Shown here: positions 6,819 through 15,838 of the stretch, piece by piece
Layout: the number at the start of each line of letters is the position of its first letter
Numbering within the stretch: the stretch's first letter is position 1
Assembly: GCF_002307355.1 (NCBI RefSeq)
Contig: NZ_CP017481.1
Coordinates: 2,790,001-2,854,000, forward strand
DNA length: 64,000 nt
Reading direction: 5' to 3'
DNA from: Pectobacterium polaris
GTDB taxonomy: Bacteria > Pseudomonadota > Gammaproteobacteria > Enterobacterales > Enterobacteriaceae
Program-made: the position numbers and the translations under genes
Notes under the pieces: generated by a model
The model's database searches: none
What the model was told of the DNA's origin: nothing
Seen by the model: the letters and a program-made list of their open reading frames with translations, nothing else

Positions 6819-8969
6819 TTAACTGACGTTTTCTGCGGTGCTGCGCAGCCGATCTTTCAACTGGCTGTATTCCTGCTGTACATAATTTTCGGCTGCCTGC
6901 TGATCGTCAATAGCCCCCAGCTTAACGGCGCAGTGTTTGTATTCCGGTGTTTTAGATACCGGATCGAGATGATCCAGCGTCAGTTCATTGCAGGCACCGA
7001 TCCACCACTGGTAGGTCATATAGACGGCACCTTTATTGATGCGCTCGCTGACGGCAACGCGAGAGATCACTTTGCCGCGTCGTGACGAGATCCAAGCGAG
7101 CTGCTGGTCGTGGATGCCTAAACGTTCTGCGTCGTGCGGGCTAACCTGCACGTAGCCCGGTTCATCCGCCAGCGTTTGTAATGCCGTGCAGTTGCCCGTC
7201 ATGGAACGGCAGGAGTAATGGCCAACTTCGCGCACGGTGCATAAGACCAGCGGGTAATCCTCATCCACCAGCTCCATCGGCGGTCGCCATTCGGCCGTGA
7301 GCAGCAAGCCTTTCCCGCCGGGACGATCGAAGTGGTTGCCTGCGTACAACCACGGCGTGCCGGGGCTGTCTTCTGTCGGGCACGGCCACGGCACATAGCC
7401 CAGCCCCGCCATTTTCTCGTAGGTCGCGCCGTAATACAGCGGGCAGAGTTCTCGCAGCTCGTCCCAGATCTCCTGCGTGTTGTTATAGTGCATCGGATAG
7501 CCGAGCGCCGTTGCCATCAGGCTGATGATTTCCCAGTCGGGTTTGACATCGCCCTGTGGTTCCACGGCTTTATAAAAGCGCTGGAAGCCCCGATCGGCGG
7601 CGGTATAGACCCCTTCGTGCTCGCCCCAGGAGGTGGCGGGTAAAATCACATCGGCAATCGCGGCGGTCTTGGTCATGAAGATGTCCTGCACGATCAGCAA
7701 GTCCAGCTCGTTGAACGCATCGCGCAGCATCGACAGGTCCGGTTCAGTTTGCAGCGGATCTTCGCCCATCACATAGTTGGCGCGAATTTTCCCTTCTTTT
7801 ATCTTGTGCGGGAGATCCGTCAGCGAGTAGCCAATTTTGTCGGAGAGTGCAGGCACGCCCCAGGCATCGGCAAATTTCGCCAGCACCGTTTTATCCGTGA
7901 CGTTTTGATAACCGGGGAACATATTGGGCAGCGCACCCATATCGCAGGCGCCCTGCACATTGTTTTGCCCACGCACCGGCCCGACGCCAACGTTTGGACG
8001 GCCCAGGTTCCCAGTCAGCAGTGCTAAGCCAGACAGCCCTTTGACCACATCAACGCCTTGACCCCACTGCGTCACGCCCATTCCCCATAGAATGGTGGCG
8101 GACGGTGCGGCGGCATAGATCCGCATCGCGTCGCGAATCAATTTCGGCGGCAGTCCGGTGATGTCAGCGACGTACTCCGGCGTGTATTTCGCGACGGTCT
8201 GGCTGAATTCCTCGAAGCCTTCGGTATGGCGGGCGACGTACGCTTTATCGTAGTGGCCTTCGTTAATCAGTACGTTAGCGAACGCGTTGACCAATGCCAT
8301 GTTGGAGCCATTTTTCAACGGCAGCCACAGATCGGCGATGCGGGCGGTTTCAATATGGCGCGGATCGCACACGATGATTTTTGCCCCGCGTGCTTTGGCT
8401 TTCAGGATCCGCCGTGCCACGATGGGGTGTGAGTCTGCGGCGTTGTAGCCAAAAATCAGGATGCAGTCGGTTTTTTCGATTTCGCAGATAGAGTTGCTCA
8501 TTGCGCCGTTGCCCAGCGTAACCTGTAGCCCGGCAACCGAAGGGCCGTGGCAGAGTCGGGCGCAGCAGTCGACGTTATTATTCCCAGTGACCGCCCGGGC
8601 AAATTTCTGCATCACGTAATTGGTTTCATTACCGGGACCGCGTGACGAGCCGGTGTGCATAATCGACTCGGCACCGTACTTCTCTTTAATCGCTTTCAGA
8701 CGGGAACTGGCGAAGCCGATCGCTTCATCCCAAGATACGGCCTCAAAGGGCGCACCTTTCTGGCGTCGAATCAGCGGTTGCTTTAAACGCGGTGTCAGAA
8801 GTTTCGTGTCGTTGAGAAAATCCCAGCCGTAATAGCCTTTCAGGCACAGCTCACCTTCATTGGTGACGCCGTTTGCCCCTTCCGCACCAACCACTTTGCC
8901 GTTCTCTACCAGCAGGTTAATTTTGCAGCCTGACCCGCAATACGGACAGACGGTAAGCACTTTCTGCAT
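6819..8969 (-). CDS. fdhF: Formate dehydrogenase H-type alpha subunit, Cys variant
   Basis: A 716-aa molybdopterin oxidoreductase of the length of E. coli FdhF (715). The N-terminal [4Fe-4S] ligands are C8, C11, C15 and C42 (VCPYCGSGC then LCLKG), with the conserved Lys44. The active-site stretch VDCCARLCHGPSVAG has Cys140 (codon TGC at 8550-8552) exactly where E. coli FdhF has selenocysteine (UGA), followed by the conserved His141. It oxidises formate to CO2 in the cytoplasm, usually with hydrogenase 3 in formate hydrogenlyase, but no hydrogenase genes are in this window. ATG 8969 has GGAG upstream. A sigma-54-like element lies at 9032-9045. No selenocysteine machinery is needed for this copy. 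Confidence 0.93.
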   Translation of the reverse strand: MQKVLTVCPYCGSGCKINLLVENGKVVGAEGANGVTNEGELCLKGYYGWDFLNDTKLLTPRLKQPLIRRQKGAPFEAVSWDEAIGFASSRLKAIKEKYGAESIMHTGSSRGPGNETNYVMQKFARAVTGNNNVDCCARLCHGPSVAGLQVTLGNGAMSNSICEIEKTDCILIFGYNAADSHPIVARRILKAKARGAKIIVCDPRHIETARIADLWLPLKNGSNMALVNAFANVLINEGHYDKAYVARHTEGFEEFSQTVAKYTPEYVADITGLPPKLIRDAMRIYAAAPSATILWGMGVTQWGQGVDVVKGLSGLALLTGNLGRPNVGVGPVRGQNNVQGACDMGALPNMFPGYQNVTDKTVLAKFADAWGVPALSDKIGYSLTDLPHKIKEGKIRANYVMGEDPLQTEPDLSMLRDAFNELDLLIVQDIFMTKTAAIADVILPATSWGEHEGVYTAADRGFQRFYKAVEPQGDVKPDWEIISLMATALGYPMHYNNTQEIWDELRELCPLYYGATYEKMAGLGYVPWPCPTEDSPGTPWLYAGNHFDRPGGKGLLLTAEWRPPMELVDEDYPLVLCTVREVGHYSCRSMTGNCTALQTLADEPGYVQVSPHDAERLGIHDQQLAWISSRRGKVISRVAVSERINKGAVYMTYQWWIGACNELTLDHLDPVSKTPEYKHCAVKLGAIDDQQAAENYVQQEYSQLKDRLRSTAENVS

Positions 8970-9031
8970 GATTATTCTCCAAAGCCGAGTCTTGGATCGT
9001 TAAGAACTGCATTCCTATGGCGGGTGTTGAT

Positions 9032-9045
9032 GCAGTTGTCTAACC
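9032..9045 (-). promoter_or_regulatory. Possible sigma-54 promoter of fdhF
   Basis: On the minus strand GG-N10-GC spacing is present (GGTTAGACAACTGC), with -24 GG at 9044-9045 and -12 GC at 9032-9033. It would start transcription about 50 nt before the fdhF ATG. In E. coli fdhF is sigma-54/FhlA dependent. The rest of the consensus (TGGCAC...TTGC) is poorly matched. Confidence 0.3.
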
Positions 9046-9231
9046 TTCGATAATCACCGATAAAGAAAATTAATTTACTGATCGTGGTCATGCTCAGCGC
9101 GATGATAAATCGTCCTAACGCGTTGAGTGCCGCGACCTTTTTCCATAGGACATTTGTCTGGAAAATAGGTTATCGCGGATTCATCCTCTTTATCCGTTAA
9201 TGCCTATACTGTTTTTGACGATATTAACTCT

Positions 9232-9299
9232 ATGTCCTAAATAATTCGGGTGAGTGAACGCAGCCAACGCACACGCAACTTGAAGGATGACGGGCATAT
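9232..9299. repeat. ERIC element, internally deleted
   Basis: Both ERIC ends are present: TCCTAAATAATTCGGGT on the left, and GCCAACGCACACGCAACTTG plus ATGACGGGCAT on the right. The central palindromic part with the AAGTAAGTGACTGGGGTG-type core is missing, leaving about 68 bp instead of about 127. It lies in the fdhF-chemoreceptor intergenic region (8970-9570), which has no other recognisable gene. Confidence 0.85.
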
Positions 9300-9570
9300 G
9301 TGCCACCGACTGGGCTGGGGTAGCCATGCCTGTCGGCTGTTTAAAACAATGGAAATTGGCATCTCAAGGAAGATAACGCATTCTATTCGTTAATTTTTTT
9401 AGCGTAATTTCCCATCTAATGGGGCATGAATCAGGGAATTCCAGAACGTCTGTTAGATCGCGTGGGATAAAGGCGCGAGACAACGGGCGGCACCGTCATG
9501 AGTAAAAAGTAAATACTTTTCCGACAGAGCGTGCGGGCGGGAAATATTTGTTAACGTCGCGGAGTGCATT

Positions 9571-11250
9571 ATGGAATTTCTAAGAAATGCCAGCATAAAA
9601 GTAATGGTGCTGTTCATCGTCGCTTCCCTGCTAGTGGCGTGGGGAGTGGCATCAGGATTCAGTCTTTATTCGCTTTATCAGGTCACCCATTTACTTGATA
9701 AAAGTGAGACTCAGCGAAAAACGTATTCCCATCTGGTCTATGGAACCGATCAATATTTTCGGGCCGTAACTCGTATGGAAAGAACGATGGATTATTTACA
9801 GCGTAACGAGCCAGAAAACGCCCAAAAGACGTTGGAAATGGCACAGGTTGCGCTAAAAAATACCAAAGACTCGCTGGAGAAATTCCAGGCTGCGGAACAC
9901 GTTGGTGTTGAATCAGCCACGGTTGAGGCGGTAAACAAAACGTGGAGCATCCTGATTGCTACCGCGATTGATCCGATGAATGCGGCGCTACAACGCAATG
10001 ATTACGAAGGATTCCGACAGATATTTCGCTCTGTTTATCCGCCGATTAGCCTGACGTTTGGTGAAGATATCAAACGCTATTCGGACAACATTACCGCTTC
10101 CTCGTTGATTCCAACCGTGAATGAACACAATACCCAAAATCGTAATTCGTTAATTGCCGTGATGGTGATTGGCCTCATCGTGTTGATTTTCACTGAATAC
10201 TATTTGAGGAACTATCTGGTTATTCCGATTTCAGTACTCAAATCTCATCTGGCACAGCTTACTGCGGGGCGTTTAGGCTGTGAGCTGGCGGAGTTCGGCA
10301 AGAACTGTGCGGGCCGACTGATTCCCGATATTAAGAAATTGCAGAAAAGTTTGCGCGATACGGTGACGGTCATCCGGCAGAGCACGACGGAAATCAACAA
10401 CGGGACGTCGAGCATTAAGGATGGCAACGATAATCTTTCCAGCCGTACAGAACAGCAGGCCGCAGCACTACAGCAGACGGCGGCCAGCATGGAAGAGATT
10501 AGCTCCACGGTGCGGCAAACCACTGACCACGTGCATCAGGTGCGTAAGCTGGCGAAGGATGCGGCGGATATGGCGGAAAAAGGCGGGAATATCAGCAGCA
10601 ACGTGATGACGACGATGGATGGCATTAGCGCCAGTTCCCGACAAATTTCCGATATCACCTCGGTGATTAACAGCATCGCGTTCCAGACCAATATTCTGGC
10701 GCTGAATGCGGCGGTTGAAGCGGCGCGGGCAGGTGAACAAGGAAGAGGATTTGCCGTGGTGGCCGGCGAGGTTCGCACACTGGCACAGCGCAGTGCGCAG
10801 GCGGCGAAAGAGATTGAGGCGCTGATTGCGGAATCGGTTTCGCGCGTTGAAACCGGTGCAGGGCAGGTTCGACAGTCCGGTGAGGCGATGACGGCAATTA
10901 TCGCCTCCATTTCGCATGTGAACGATCTGATTGGTGAAATTGCGGCGGCAACGGATGAGCAAACGCGTGGTATTACGCAGATTAGTCAGGCGGTGCACGA
11001 AATGGACACCGTCACGCAGCAGAATGCGACGTTGGTGATGCAATCGGCAGAAGCGGCTGCGCGTCTGGACGAACAAAGCAGCGAGCTGTCCGCCGTGGTG
11101 GATGTGTTCGATCTGGATTCAGATTGCGATCCGACAATGTCTTTTTCCCGTCAGGCGGTCGCTGCCCCCGTTCATCGCGCGGTTGGGCAGGGCTCCACGC
11201 CGCTACTGTCGGCACATGGCCGTAACGGTGAGGGATGGGAAAAATTCTGA
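9571..11250 (+). CDS. Methyl-accepting chemotaxis protein
   Basis: A 559-aa transmembrane chemoreceptor. TM1 is about residues 11-32, a periplasmic four-helix-bundle-type sensor follows, and TM2 is about 193-213. HAMP (about 214-265) precedes a long cytoplasmic methylation/signalling hairpin with the tip sequence [19 protein letters not shown] near residues 368-386. The C-terminus ends GWEKF, resembling the NWETF-type pentapeptide that tethers CheR/CheB in Tar and Tsr. ATG 9571 has GGAG upstream. The ligand cannot be told from sequence. Its Tar/Tsr-like architecture makes an amino acid or small organic acid plausible. It appears monocistronic. Confidence 0.92.
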   Translation: MEFLRNASIKVMVLFIVASLLVAWGVASGFSLYSLYQVTHLLDKSETQRKTYSHLVYGTDQYFRAVTRMERTMDYLQRNEPENAQKTLEMAQVALKNTKDSLEKFQAAEHVGVESATVEAVNKTWSILIATAIDPMNAALQRNDYEGFRQIFRSVYPPISLTFGEDIKRYSDNITASSLIPTVNEHNTQNRNSLIAVMVIGLIVLIFTEYYLRNYLVIPISVLKSHLAQLTAGRLGCELAEFGKNCAGRLIPDIKKLQKSLRDTVTVIRQSTTEINNGTSSIKDGNDNLSSRTEQQAAALQQTAASMEEISSTVRQTTDHVHQVRKLAKDAADMAEKGGNISSNVMTTMDGISASSRQISDITSVINSIAFQTNILALNAAVEAARAGEQGRGFAVVAGEVRTLAQRSAQAAKEIEALIAESVSRVETGAGQVRQSGEAMTAIIASISHVNDLIGEIAAATDEQTRGITQISQAVHEMDTVTQQNATLVMQSAEAAARLDEQSSELSAVVDVFDLDSDCDPTMSFSRQAVAAPVHRAVGQGSTPLLSAHGRNGEGWEKF

Positions 11251-11690
11251 TCCACTGTGGGTTAAATGCGTGGCAGACGTTGAACGCAAGATTGCCATGA
11301 GGCTGGCCGAACTGGGCGGAAAGGAGTCTGCACGGTTCTGTTTATCGCGGATTATCGCTTGAACGTCAACACGTGTAATGCCTTGGATTACAGAGAGAAA
11401 AGGGCATTTCTCTCTGTAAATCTGACTGTGTTAATGTAAAGAAATGCTATTTTAAGACGGATGTCTCTGATCTTGGAATAGGTTGTTTTAAATATTGGCA
11501 TAATTATTGCTTTATTTTTGTGGCGATTTTTTGCCGTTTTTTAGATCAAAAAGCCATGCTTTTCTGGGGTTATAGAAATAAAGCGGAATTTATTGGCATT
11601 AAATCAAATTTGAAATCATTTGTTACATACTAAAGTGGTTGTTGCTTATATTTTCGTGACGTAAATCAAGACAGATAGCGACTTCAAAGT
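11251..11690. other. Intergenic region between chemoreceptor and iron operon
   Basis: About 440 bp with no convincing gene. It holds a perfect 13-bp hairpin (11388-11419) and then AT-rich sequence that presumably carries the promoter of the Fur-regulated iron operon. Confidence 0.55.
11388..11419. repeat. Perfect 13-bp inverted repeat
   Basis: TTACAGAGAGAAA pairs with TTTCTCTCTGTAA around an AGGGCA loop. It lies 138 bp downstream of the chemoreceptor stop and has no T-tract after it. It could be an RNA 3' end or a stability hairpin, but is not a standard terminator. Confidence 0.6.
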
Positions 11691-11709
11691 GATAATAAGA
11701 ATAAATATC
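11691..11709. promoter_or_regulatory. Fur box of the FTR1 iron operon
   Basis: The 19-mer GATAATAAGAATAAATATC matches the Fur consensus GATAATGATAATCATTATC at 15 of 19 positions. It ends 22 bp before ATG 11732, so bound Fur would block promoter clearance or the ribosome site. Confidence 0.75.
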
Positions 11710-11731
11710 ATTTGTGCTTCATTACTCGCTT

Positions 11732-13636
11732 ATGTCTATCTGGCAAAAAACGCTTCTCGTGTTGTGTTGGCTGTTGAGTTGTTCAGTGGCAGTTGCTGCG
11801 ACCGATTACGCCTCATTTATTCAAGATATCGAAACTCGGCTGGATAAAACGGCTCAGCTCTATGAGCAGCAAAAGCCGGATGATGCCCGCACCGAAGTTC
11901 AGATGGCCTATTTCGAGGTGTTTGAAAACCTTGAAGGCCCCATTCGTATCAACATTTCCGCGCAAAAAAGCTATCAGTTGGAAGCGACCTTCGGTGAAAT
12001 TCGCCGCATGATTGGCGAAGGAAAGCCGCAGGCCGAGGTACAGGCGAAAATCTCTTGGCTGAAGGGCGAACTGGATGCCGTTCTGCCGGTGCTGTCGGAA
12101 GGGCACAAGCTGGTCGCACAGGAGCAGCACGGTGCCTATGACAATGCTGAGATCGCGCCGTACTGGCAGCAGAGTTTCAAAATTATTGATGACCAACTCG
12201 CGCAGGCTGTGACTGAATATCAGGCTGGCGATTACAAAAAGGCCAGCCTGAGCGTGCAACAGGCGCACTATCAGGGCTTTAAAAACTCTGAAATGGAGAT
12301 GTCGGTCAGGCAGAATCGCTCAGCGCAGCAGGCAGCGTCCATTAATCAACAATTCTCCGCACTGATTACCCTAGCCAGTCAACCCGATCAACTGACGGAT
12401 GTCGCCTATCGGGTTACTACGCTGTTGCAGGATATCGAAGACGTCCTGCCGGGATTGCCGACAACGCGCGACAGCCAGCAGGCGACGGCAACACCTGCCG
12501 TGAACGCTGATAGCGGTGCCGTGCCGGATGCGAATTGGGCGAAAGTCGCCGACGATATTAATCAGGCTATTGCCGCTGCGATCGCGCAGTACCGTCAGGG
12601 TCAGGTCAAACCCGCCATCATGGCGGTGCAGGACACCTATTTCGATCTGTTTGAAGCCACTGGCATGGAGAACAAAATTGGTTCTCGCGATGCGGCGTTC
12701 AAATCGACGCTGGAAGGCTATTTCACCCGTCTGGTGAGCCTGATGAACGCCAAGCAGCCTGCGGAGCAGCTGCAAGGGCAGGCTGACGCGCTACAGCAGG
12801 AACTGGCCAAGGCAGTGACCATGCTGGGCGACGGCGGCGAAACCCACTGGAGCCTGTTGATCTACAGCCTGCTGATTATTGTGCGCGAAGGGCTGGAAGC
12901 CTTGCTGATTGTGGCGGCGATCGTGGCCTATCTGGTGAAAAACAATCAGCAGGACAAGCTGCCGCTGATTCGCCAGTCGGTTTACGTCGCGCTGCTGTGT
13001 AGCGTGATTACCGCCGTTATTTTCCAACTCGTGTTCACCAATTCCGGTGCCAGCCGTGAGCTGCTGGAAGGTATTACGATGCTGATTGCCGTCGTGATGC
13101 TGTTCTTCATGAGCTACTGGCTATTGTCCAAAGTGGAAGCGCGGCACTGGAAGGCTTATCTGGAAGGTAAGCTGTCCCATTCGCTAAGCAGCGGCTCCAT
13201 GATTGGCCTATGGCTAACCAGCTTTCTGGCCGTGTACCGCGAAGGCGCGGAGACGGTGTTGTTCTATTACGCGCTGGTCGGTGATGCCAGCAACATGGCG
13301 GGGCACCTTTCTATCTTGGCCGGGTTTGCCATCGGCTGTGTGATCCTGCTGATCGCCTATTTCGTGATGCGCTATACCATCGTCAAACTGCCGCTGAAGC
13401 CGTTCTTCATGTTTACCGGCTGCTTTATGTACCTGATGGCGTTTGTGTTTGCGGGTAAAGGCGTGCTGGAGCTGATCGAAGGCAAACTGTTTGAACCGAC
13501 GTTGCTGACCGGCGTGCCGGAAATCAGCGGGTTGGGGATTTATCCTTATGTGGAAACGCTGATTCCACAGGGTGTGCTGGTGGTCGCGGCGTTAATCGCT
13601 CTATGGGTGATGCGGCGCAGGGCGTCTGCCGTCTGA
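11732..13636 (+). CDS. FTR1-family iron permease with triplicated periplasmic domain
   Basis: First gene of a seven-gene iron operon, equivalent to FetM of uropathogenic E. coli and the C. jejuni permease beside P19. It starts with a signal peptide (MSIWQKTLLVLCWLLSC...) and then a periplasmic region of about 340 residues built from three related repeats of about 100 residues. Each repeat shows a pattern like A-x2-Y-x3-F-E. About seven membrane helices follow, with the two FTR1 signature motifs REGLEA (near residue 385) and REGAE (near 503) that bind iron in the pore. ATG 11732 fits the signal peptide; an in-frame GTG at 11714 is the alternative. Predicted to move iron into the cytoplasm with P19. 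Confidence 0.9.
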   Translation: MSIWQKTLLVLCWLLSCSVAVAATDYASFIQDIETRLDKTAQLYEQQKPDDARTEVQMAYFEVFENLEGPIRINISAQKSYQLEATFGEIRRMIGEGKPQAEVQAKISWLKGELDAVLPVLSEGHKLVAQEQHGAYDNAEIAPYWQQSFKIIDDQLAQAVTEYQAGDYKKASLSVQQAHYQGFKNSEMEMSVRQNRSAQQAASINQQFSALITLASQPDQLTDVAYRVTTLLQDIEDVLPGLPTTRDSQQATATPAVNADSGAVPDANWAKVADDINQAIAAAIAQYRQGQVKPAIMAVQDTYFDLFEATGMENKIGSRDAAFKSTLEGYFTRLVSLMNAKQPAEQLQGQADALQQELAKAVTMLGDGGETHWSLLIYSLLIIVREGLEALLIVAAIVAYLVKNNQQDKLPLIRQSVYVALLCSVITAVIFQLVFTNSGASRELLEGITMLIAVVMLFFMSYWLLSKVEARHWKAYLEGKLSHSLSSGSMIGLWLTSFLAVYREGAETVLFYYALVGDASNMAGHLSILAGFAIGCVILLIAYFVMRYTIVKLPLKPFFMFTGCFMYLMAFVFAGKGVLELIEGKLFEPTLLTGVPEISGLGIYPYVETLIPQGVLVVAALIALWVMRRRASAV

Positions 13637-13741
13637 TAAAGAAGGCATCCGACGTTAATTTAATACTGAAAGCAATAAGAGCAGCAAATAACCATAACAA
13701 CCCCAATCGCTTAGCAAAATAAGCGAGGAGGGACGACTGAG

Positions 13742-14284
13742 ATGAGGATGGGTTTGATGAATATGCAAAAAAGTCTGATTGCGGGTGCCGTTATTGCCGG
13801 TATTTTCACTGCGCCTGCCGCGCTGGCGTTTAAAGAATACCCAGCAGGTGAGCCGGTTTCCATGAACGAAATGGAAATTGCCGCTGTTTATCTGCAACCT
13901 ATCGATATGGAACCGCGTGGCATGGGGCTGCCAGCTGCGAAAGCGGACATCCATCTGGAAGCCGATATTCACGCCGCTGAAGGTAACAAGAATGGCTTCG
14001 GTGCCGGTGAGTGGATGCCGTTCCTGACCATCGCGTACACCCTGACTAACACCGATACCGGTGCGAAGCAGGAAGGCACCTTCATGCCGATGGTGGCCAG
14101 CGATGGCCCGCACTACGGCGCGAACATCAAAATGATGGGCGTGGGTAACTACAAAGTAACTTACCACATCGATCCACCATCAAAAGCCGGTATGCACCGT
14201 CACACCGATGGTGAAACGGGCGTAGGCCGCTGGTGGAAACCATTTGATGTCAGCTTTGATTTCAAATACGTCGGTTTAGAATAA
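13742..14284 (+). CDS. P19/FetP-type periplasmic iron-binding protein
   Basis: A 180-aa exported protein with signal peptide ending near ALA-FKEYP. It matches the P19/FetP/Tpd family, which binds Cu/Fe in the periplasm and works with the FTR1 permease. Visible candidate metal ligands are Met and His residues in DMEPRGMGL, DIHLEADIHA and GMHRHTDGE. GAGGAGG lies about 10 nt before ATG 13742, and in-frame ATGs at 13757 and 13763 are alternatives. It sits 105 bp after the permease and is followed by a hairpin (14324-14357). That hairpin may make P19 more abundant than the downstream membrane proteins. Confidence 0.9.
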   Translation: MRMGLMNMQKSLIAGAVIAGIFTAPAALAFKEYPAGEPVSMNEMEIAAVYLQPIDMEPRGMGLPAAKADIHLEADIHAAEGNKNGFGAGEWMPFLTIAYTLTNTDTGAKQEGTFMPMVASDGPHYGANIKMMGVGNYKVTYHIDPPSKAGMHRHTDGETGVGRWWKPFDVSFDFKYVGLE

Positions 14285-14323
14285 GGTCTTCTGTCCGCGA
14301 TGTTCTGTCGCGGCCATGTTCAC

Positions 14324-14367
14324 GCCTCTGTGGGTCGTTATCGCGGCTCGCAGAGGCGGCGATTTTT
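14324..14367 (+). terminator. Hairpin with short T-tract between fetP-like and DUF2318 genes
   Basis: GCCTCTG (14324-14330) pairs with CAGAGGC (14351-14357), followed by GGCGA and five T residues. The loop is about 20 nt. It lies inside the operon, so partial termination or mRNA 3'-end protection of the P19 message is likelier than full termination. Confidence 0.45.
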
Positions 14368-14438
14368 CGGTTCGTGTACTGATGCCACCCGGTATCACGC
14401 TCAACCAACGCACCTGCAACGTGAAGTATGACGAGAAT

Positions 14439-15836
14439 ATGAGTTATTTCTTTATCACGACACTTCAATCCTTCCTGCCGATAGCGCTATTGCTGGGGCT
14501 GAACTGGAGCCATCGTTCCACGCCGACAGTCAGATCGCTGGGTTGGACCACGCTGCTGGCGCTGTTCGCCGGTACGTTTATTGGCGTGCATTTTCCTAAC
14601 GGACAGGCGTTTCTGCTGGGCTTTACGGCGCTTCAGGCGCTGGCCTTGATCCTGTTTCTTGCCTGTCAGTGTTTTTCCCACCCGCGTATTGGCTATCTGT
14701 GGCAGGTGCTGCTGGTGGCGGGCGCGGCGGTGCATTGGGGCAACGATCCCAATCTGACCGCGCTGACGACCACCCATGTAGTGAATACCGATCTGCTGCT
14801 GAATTTCAGCGCCGTGCTGCTGGCGTTTGGCTGGCTGGTGTTCTGTGCTGCGCTGTGCGGCATGATCGTGCGCCGCATTCGTTTACTGCGCTGGCCACTG
14901 CTGGCGCTGCTGGTCGCACTTCTGCTGTTGCCGATAAGCGGCAACTTGCTACTGCTGTTGATGAAGTTACAGGCGCTGGGGCTCACCAAGCCGCGCCTGA
15001 GCTATGTGGCACACGTCACCAACAGCGCGTATTTATTAAATTACCTCAGTGCATTGTTCATGGCGGCGTTGGCTGCTGGGCTGGTTTTGCCGCTGCGGCA
15101 TGCGCATCGCCAGATGCTGGCCACGCACGAGGCGATTGAAAAGCGTAAAGCCACGGCAGGCTATCGCACGCTGCGCCGCACGCTGCTGGCGACGGTCACG
15201 GCGCTGCTGGTGGTGGTGTTGGCCCAGCTCTATTGGGACAAGGTCGCGTCGCAGCCGCCTCGTCTATCGGAAGCGCAGCCGGTGACACTGGCGGCCGATG
15301 GCAAAGTGCATATTCCGATTGAGCAAGTGCGTGATGGCAAGCTGCATCGCTTCGTATGGATTGCTGATGACGGCAAGGCCGTGCGCTTCTTCATCATTAA
15401 CCGCTATCCCGATCGCCTGCGTCTGGGCGTGGTGTTTGATGCCTGCCTACTGTGTGGCGATCAGGGCTACGTGATGGAAGGCAATCAGGTTATTTGTGTC
15501 GCCTGCGGCGTGCATATTTTCATTCCTTCTATCGGGAAAGCGGGCGGCTGTAATCCGGTGCCGATTGAAGGGTGGAGCAACGACGATAACGAACTGGTGA
15601 TTGGACGAGCGTCACTGGCGGCAGGTACTAACTACTTCTCGACGGTGGTGTCGATGGAGGTTATCGACCCGGTTGATGGCTCCAAACTGACCAACGTGAG
15701 TGCGGAACATAAATATCGCTACGGCGGTAAAACGTACTTCTTCTCGTCGGAGGCCAACTATAACCGCTTCCGCGAAAGTCCCGCGAAATTTGCCACTGCC
15801 AAAGCGGCGGCTGGCGAGCAGGCTGAGGAGGAATAA
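14439..15836 (+). CDS. DUF2318 iron-sulfur-type membrane protein with C-terminal YHS-like domain
   Basis: A 465-aa inner-membrane protein starting MSYFFITTLQSFLPIALLLG. ATG 14439 is chosen because the upstream 41 codons of open frame look non-native. About eight hydrophobic helices fill the first 290 residues. The soluble DUF2318 domain has paired cysteines C336/C339 (CLLC) and C353/C356 (CVAC) and a GGCNP motif, suggesting metal or Fe-S binding. The last 50 residues (YRYGGKTYFFSSEANYNRFR) resemble a YHS metal-binding domain. Relatives sit beside FTR1/P19 in C. jejuni and are thought to assist periplasmic iron handling. The precise reaction is unknown. Confidence 0.85.
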   Translation: MSYFFITTLQSFLPIALLLGLNWSHRSTPTVRSLGWTTLLALFAGTFIGVHFPNGQAFLLGFTALQALALILFLACQCFSHPRIGYLWQVLLVAGAAVHWGNDPNLTALTTTHVVNTDLLLNFSAVLLAFGWLVFCAALCGMIVRRIRLLRWPLLALLVALLLLPISGNLLLLLMKLQALGLTKPRLSYVAHVTNSAYLLNYLSALFMAALAAGLVLPLRHAHRQMLATHEAIEKRKATAGYRTLRRTLLATVTALLVVVLAQLYWDKVASQPPRLSEAQPVTLAADGKVHIPIEQVRDGKLHRFVWIADDGKAVRFFIINRYPDRLRLGVVFDACLLCGDQGYVMEGNQVICVACGVHIFIPSIGKAGGCNPVPIEGWSNDDNELVIGRASLAAGTNYFSTVVSMEVIDPVDGSKLTNVSAEHKYRYGGKTYFFSSEANYNRFRESPAKFATAKAAAGEQAEEE

Positions 15837-15838
15837 TC

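Noticed and set aside
9500..9530. Possible sigma-28 (flagellar) promoter before the chemoreceptor
   Set aside because: TAAAAAGT and TCCGACAG resemble TAAAGTTT and GCCGATAA, but the spacer is 9 bp instead of 11.
10468..11076. A 202-codon open frame antisense to the chemoreceptor
   Set aside because: Composition is that of a reversed MCP signalling domain; no family features and no ribosome site.
14316..14438. 41-codon N-terminal extension of the DUF2318 protein
   Set aside because: The extension is hydrophilic and overlaps the intra-operon hairpin; the protein from ATG 14439 starts with a membrane segment as expected.
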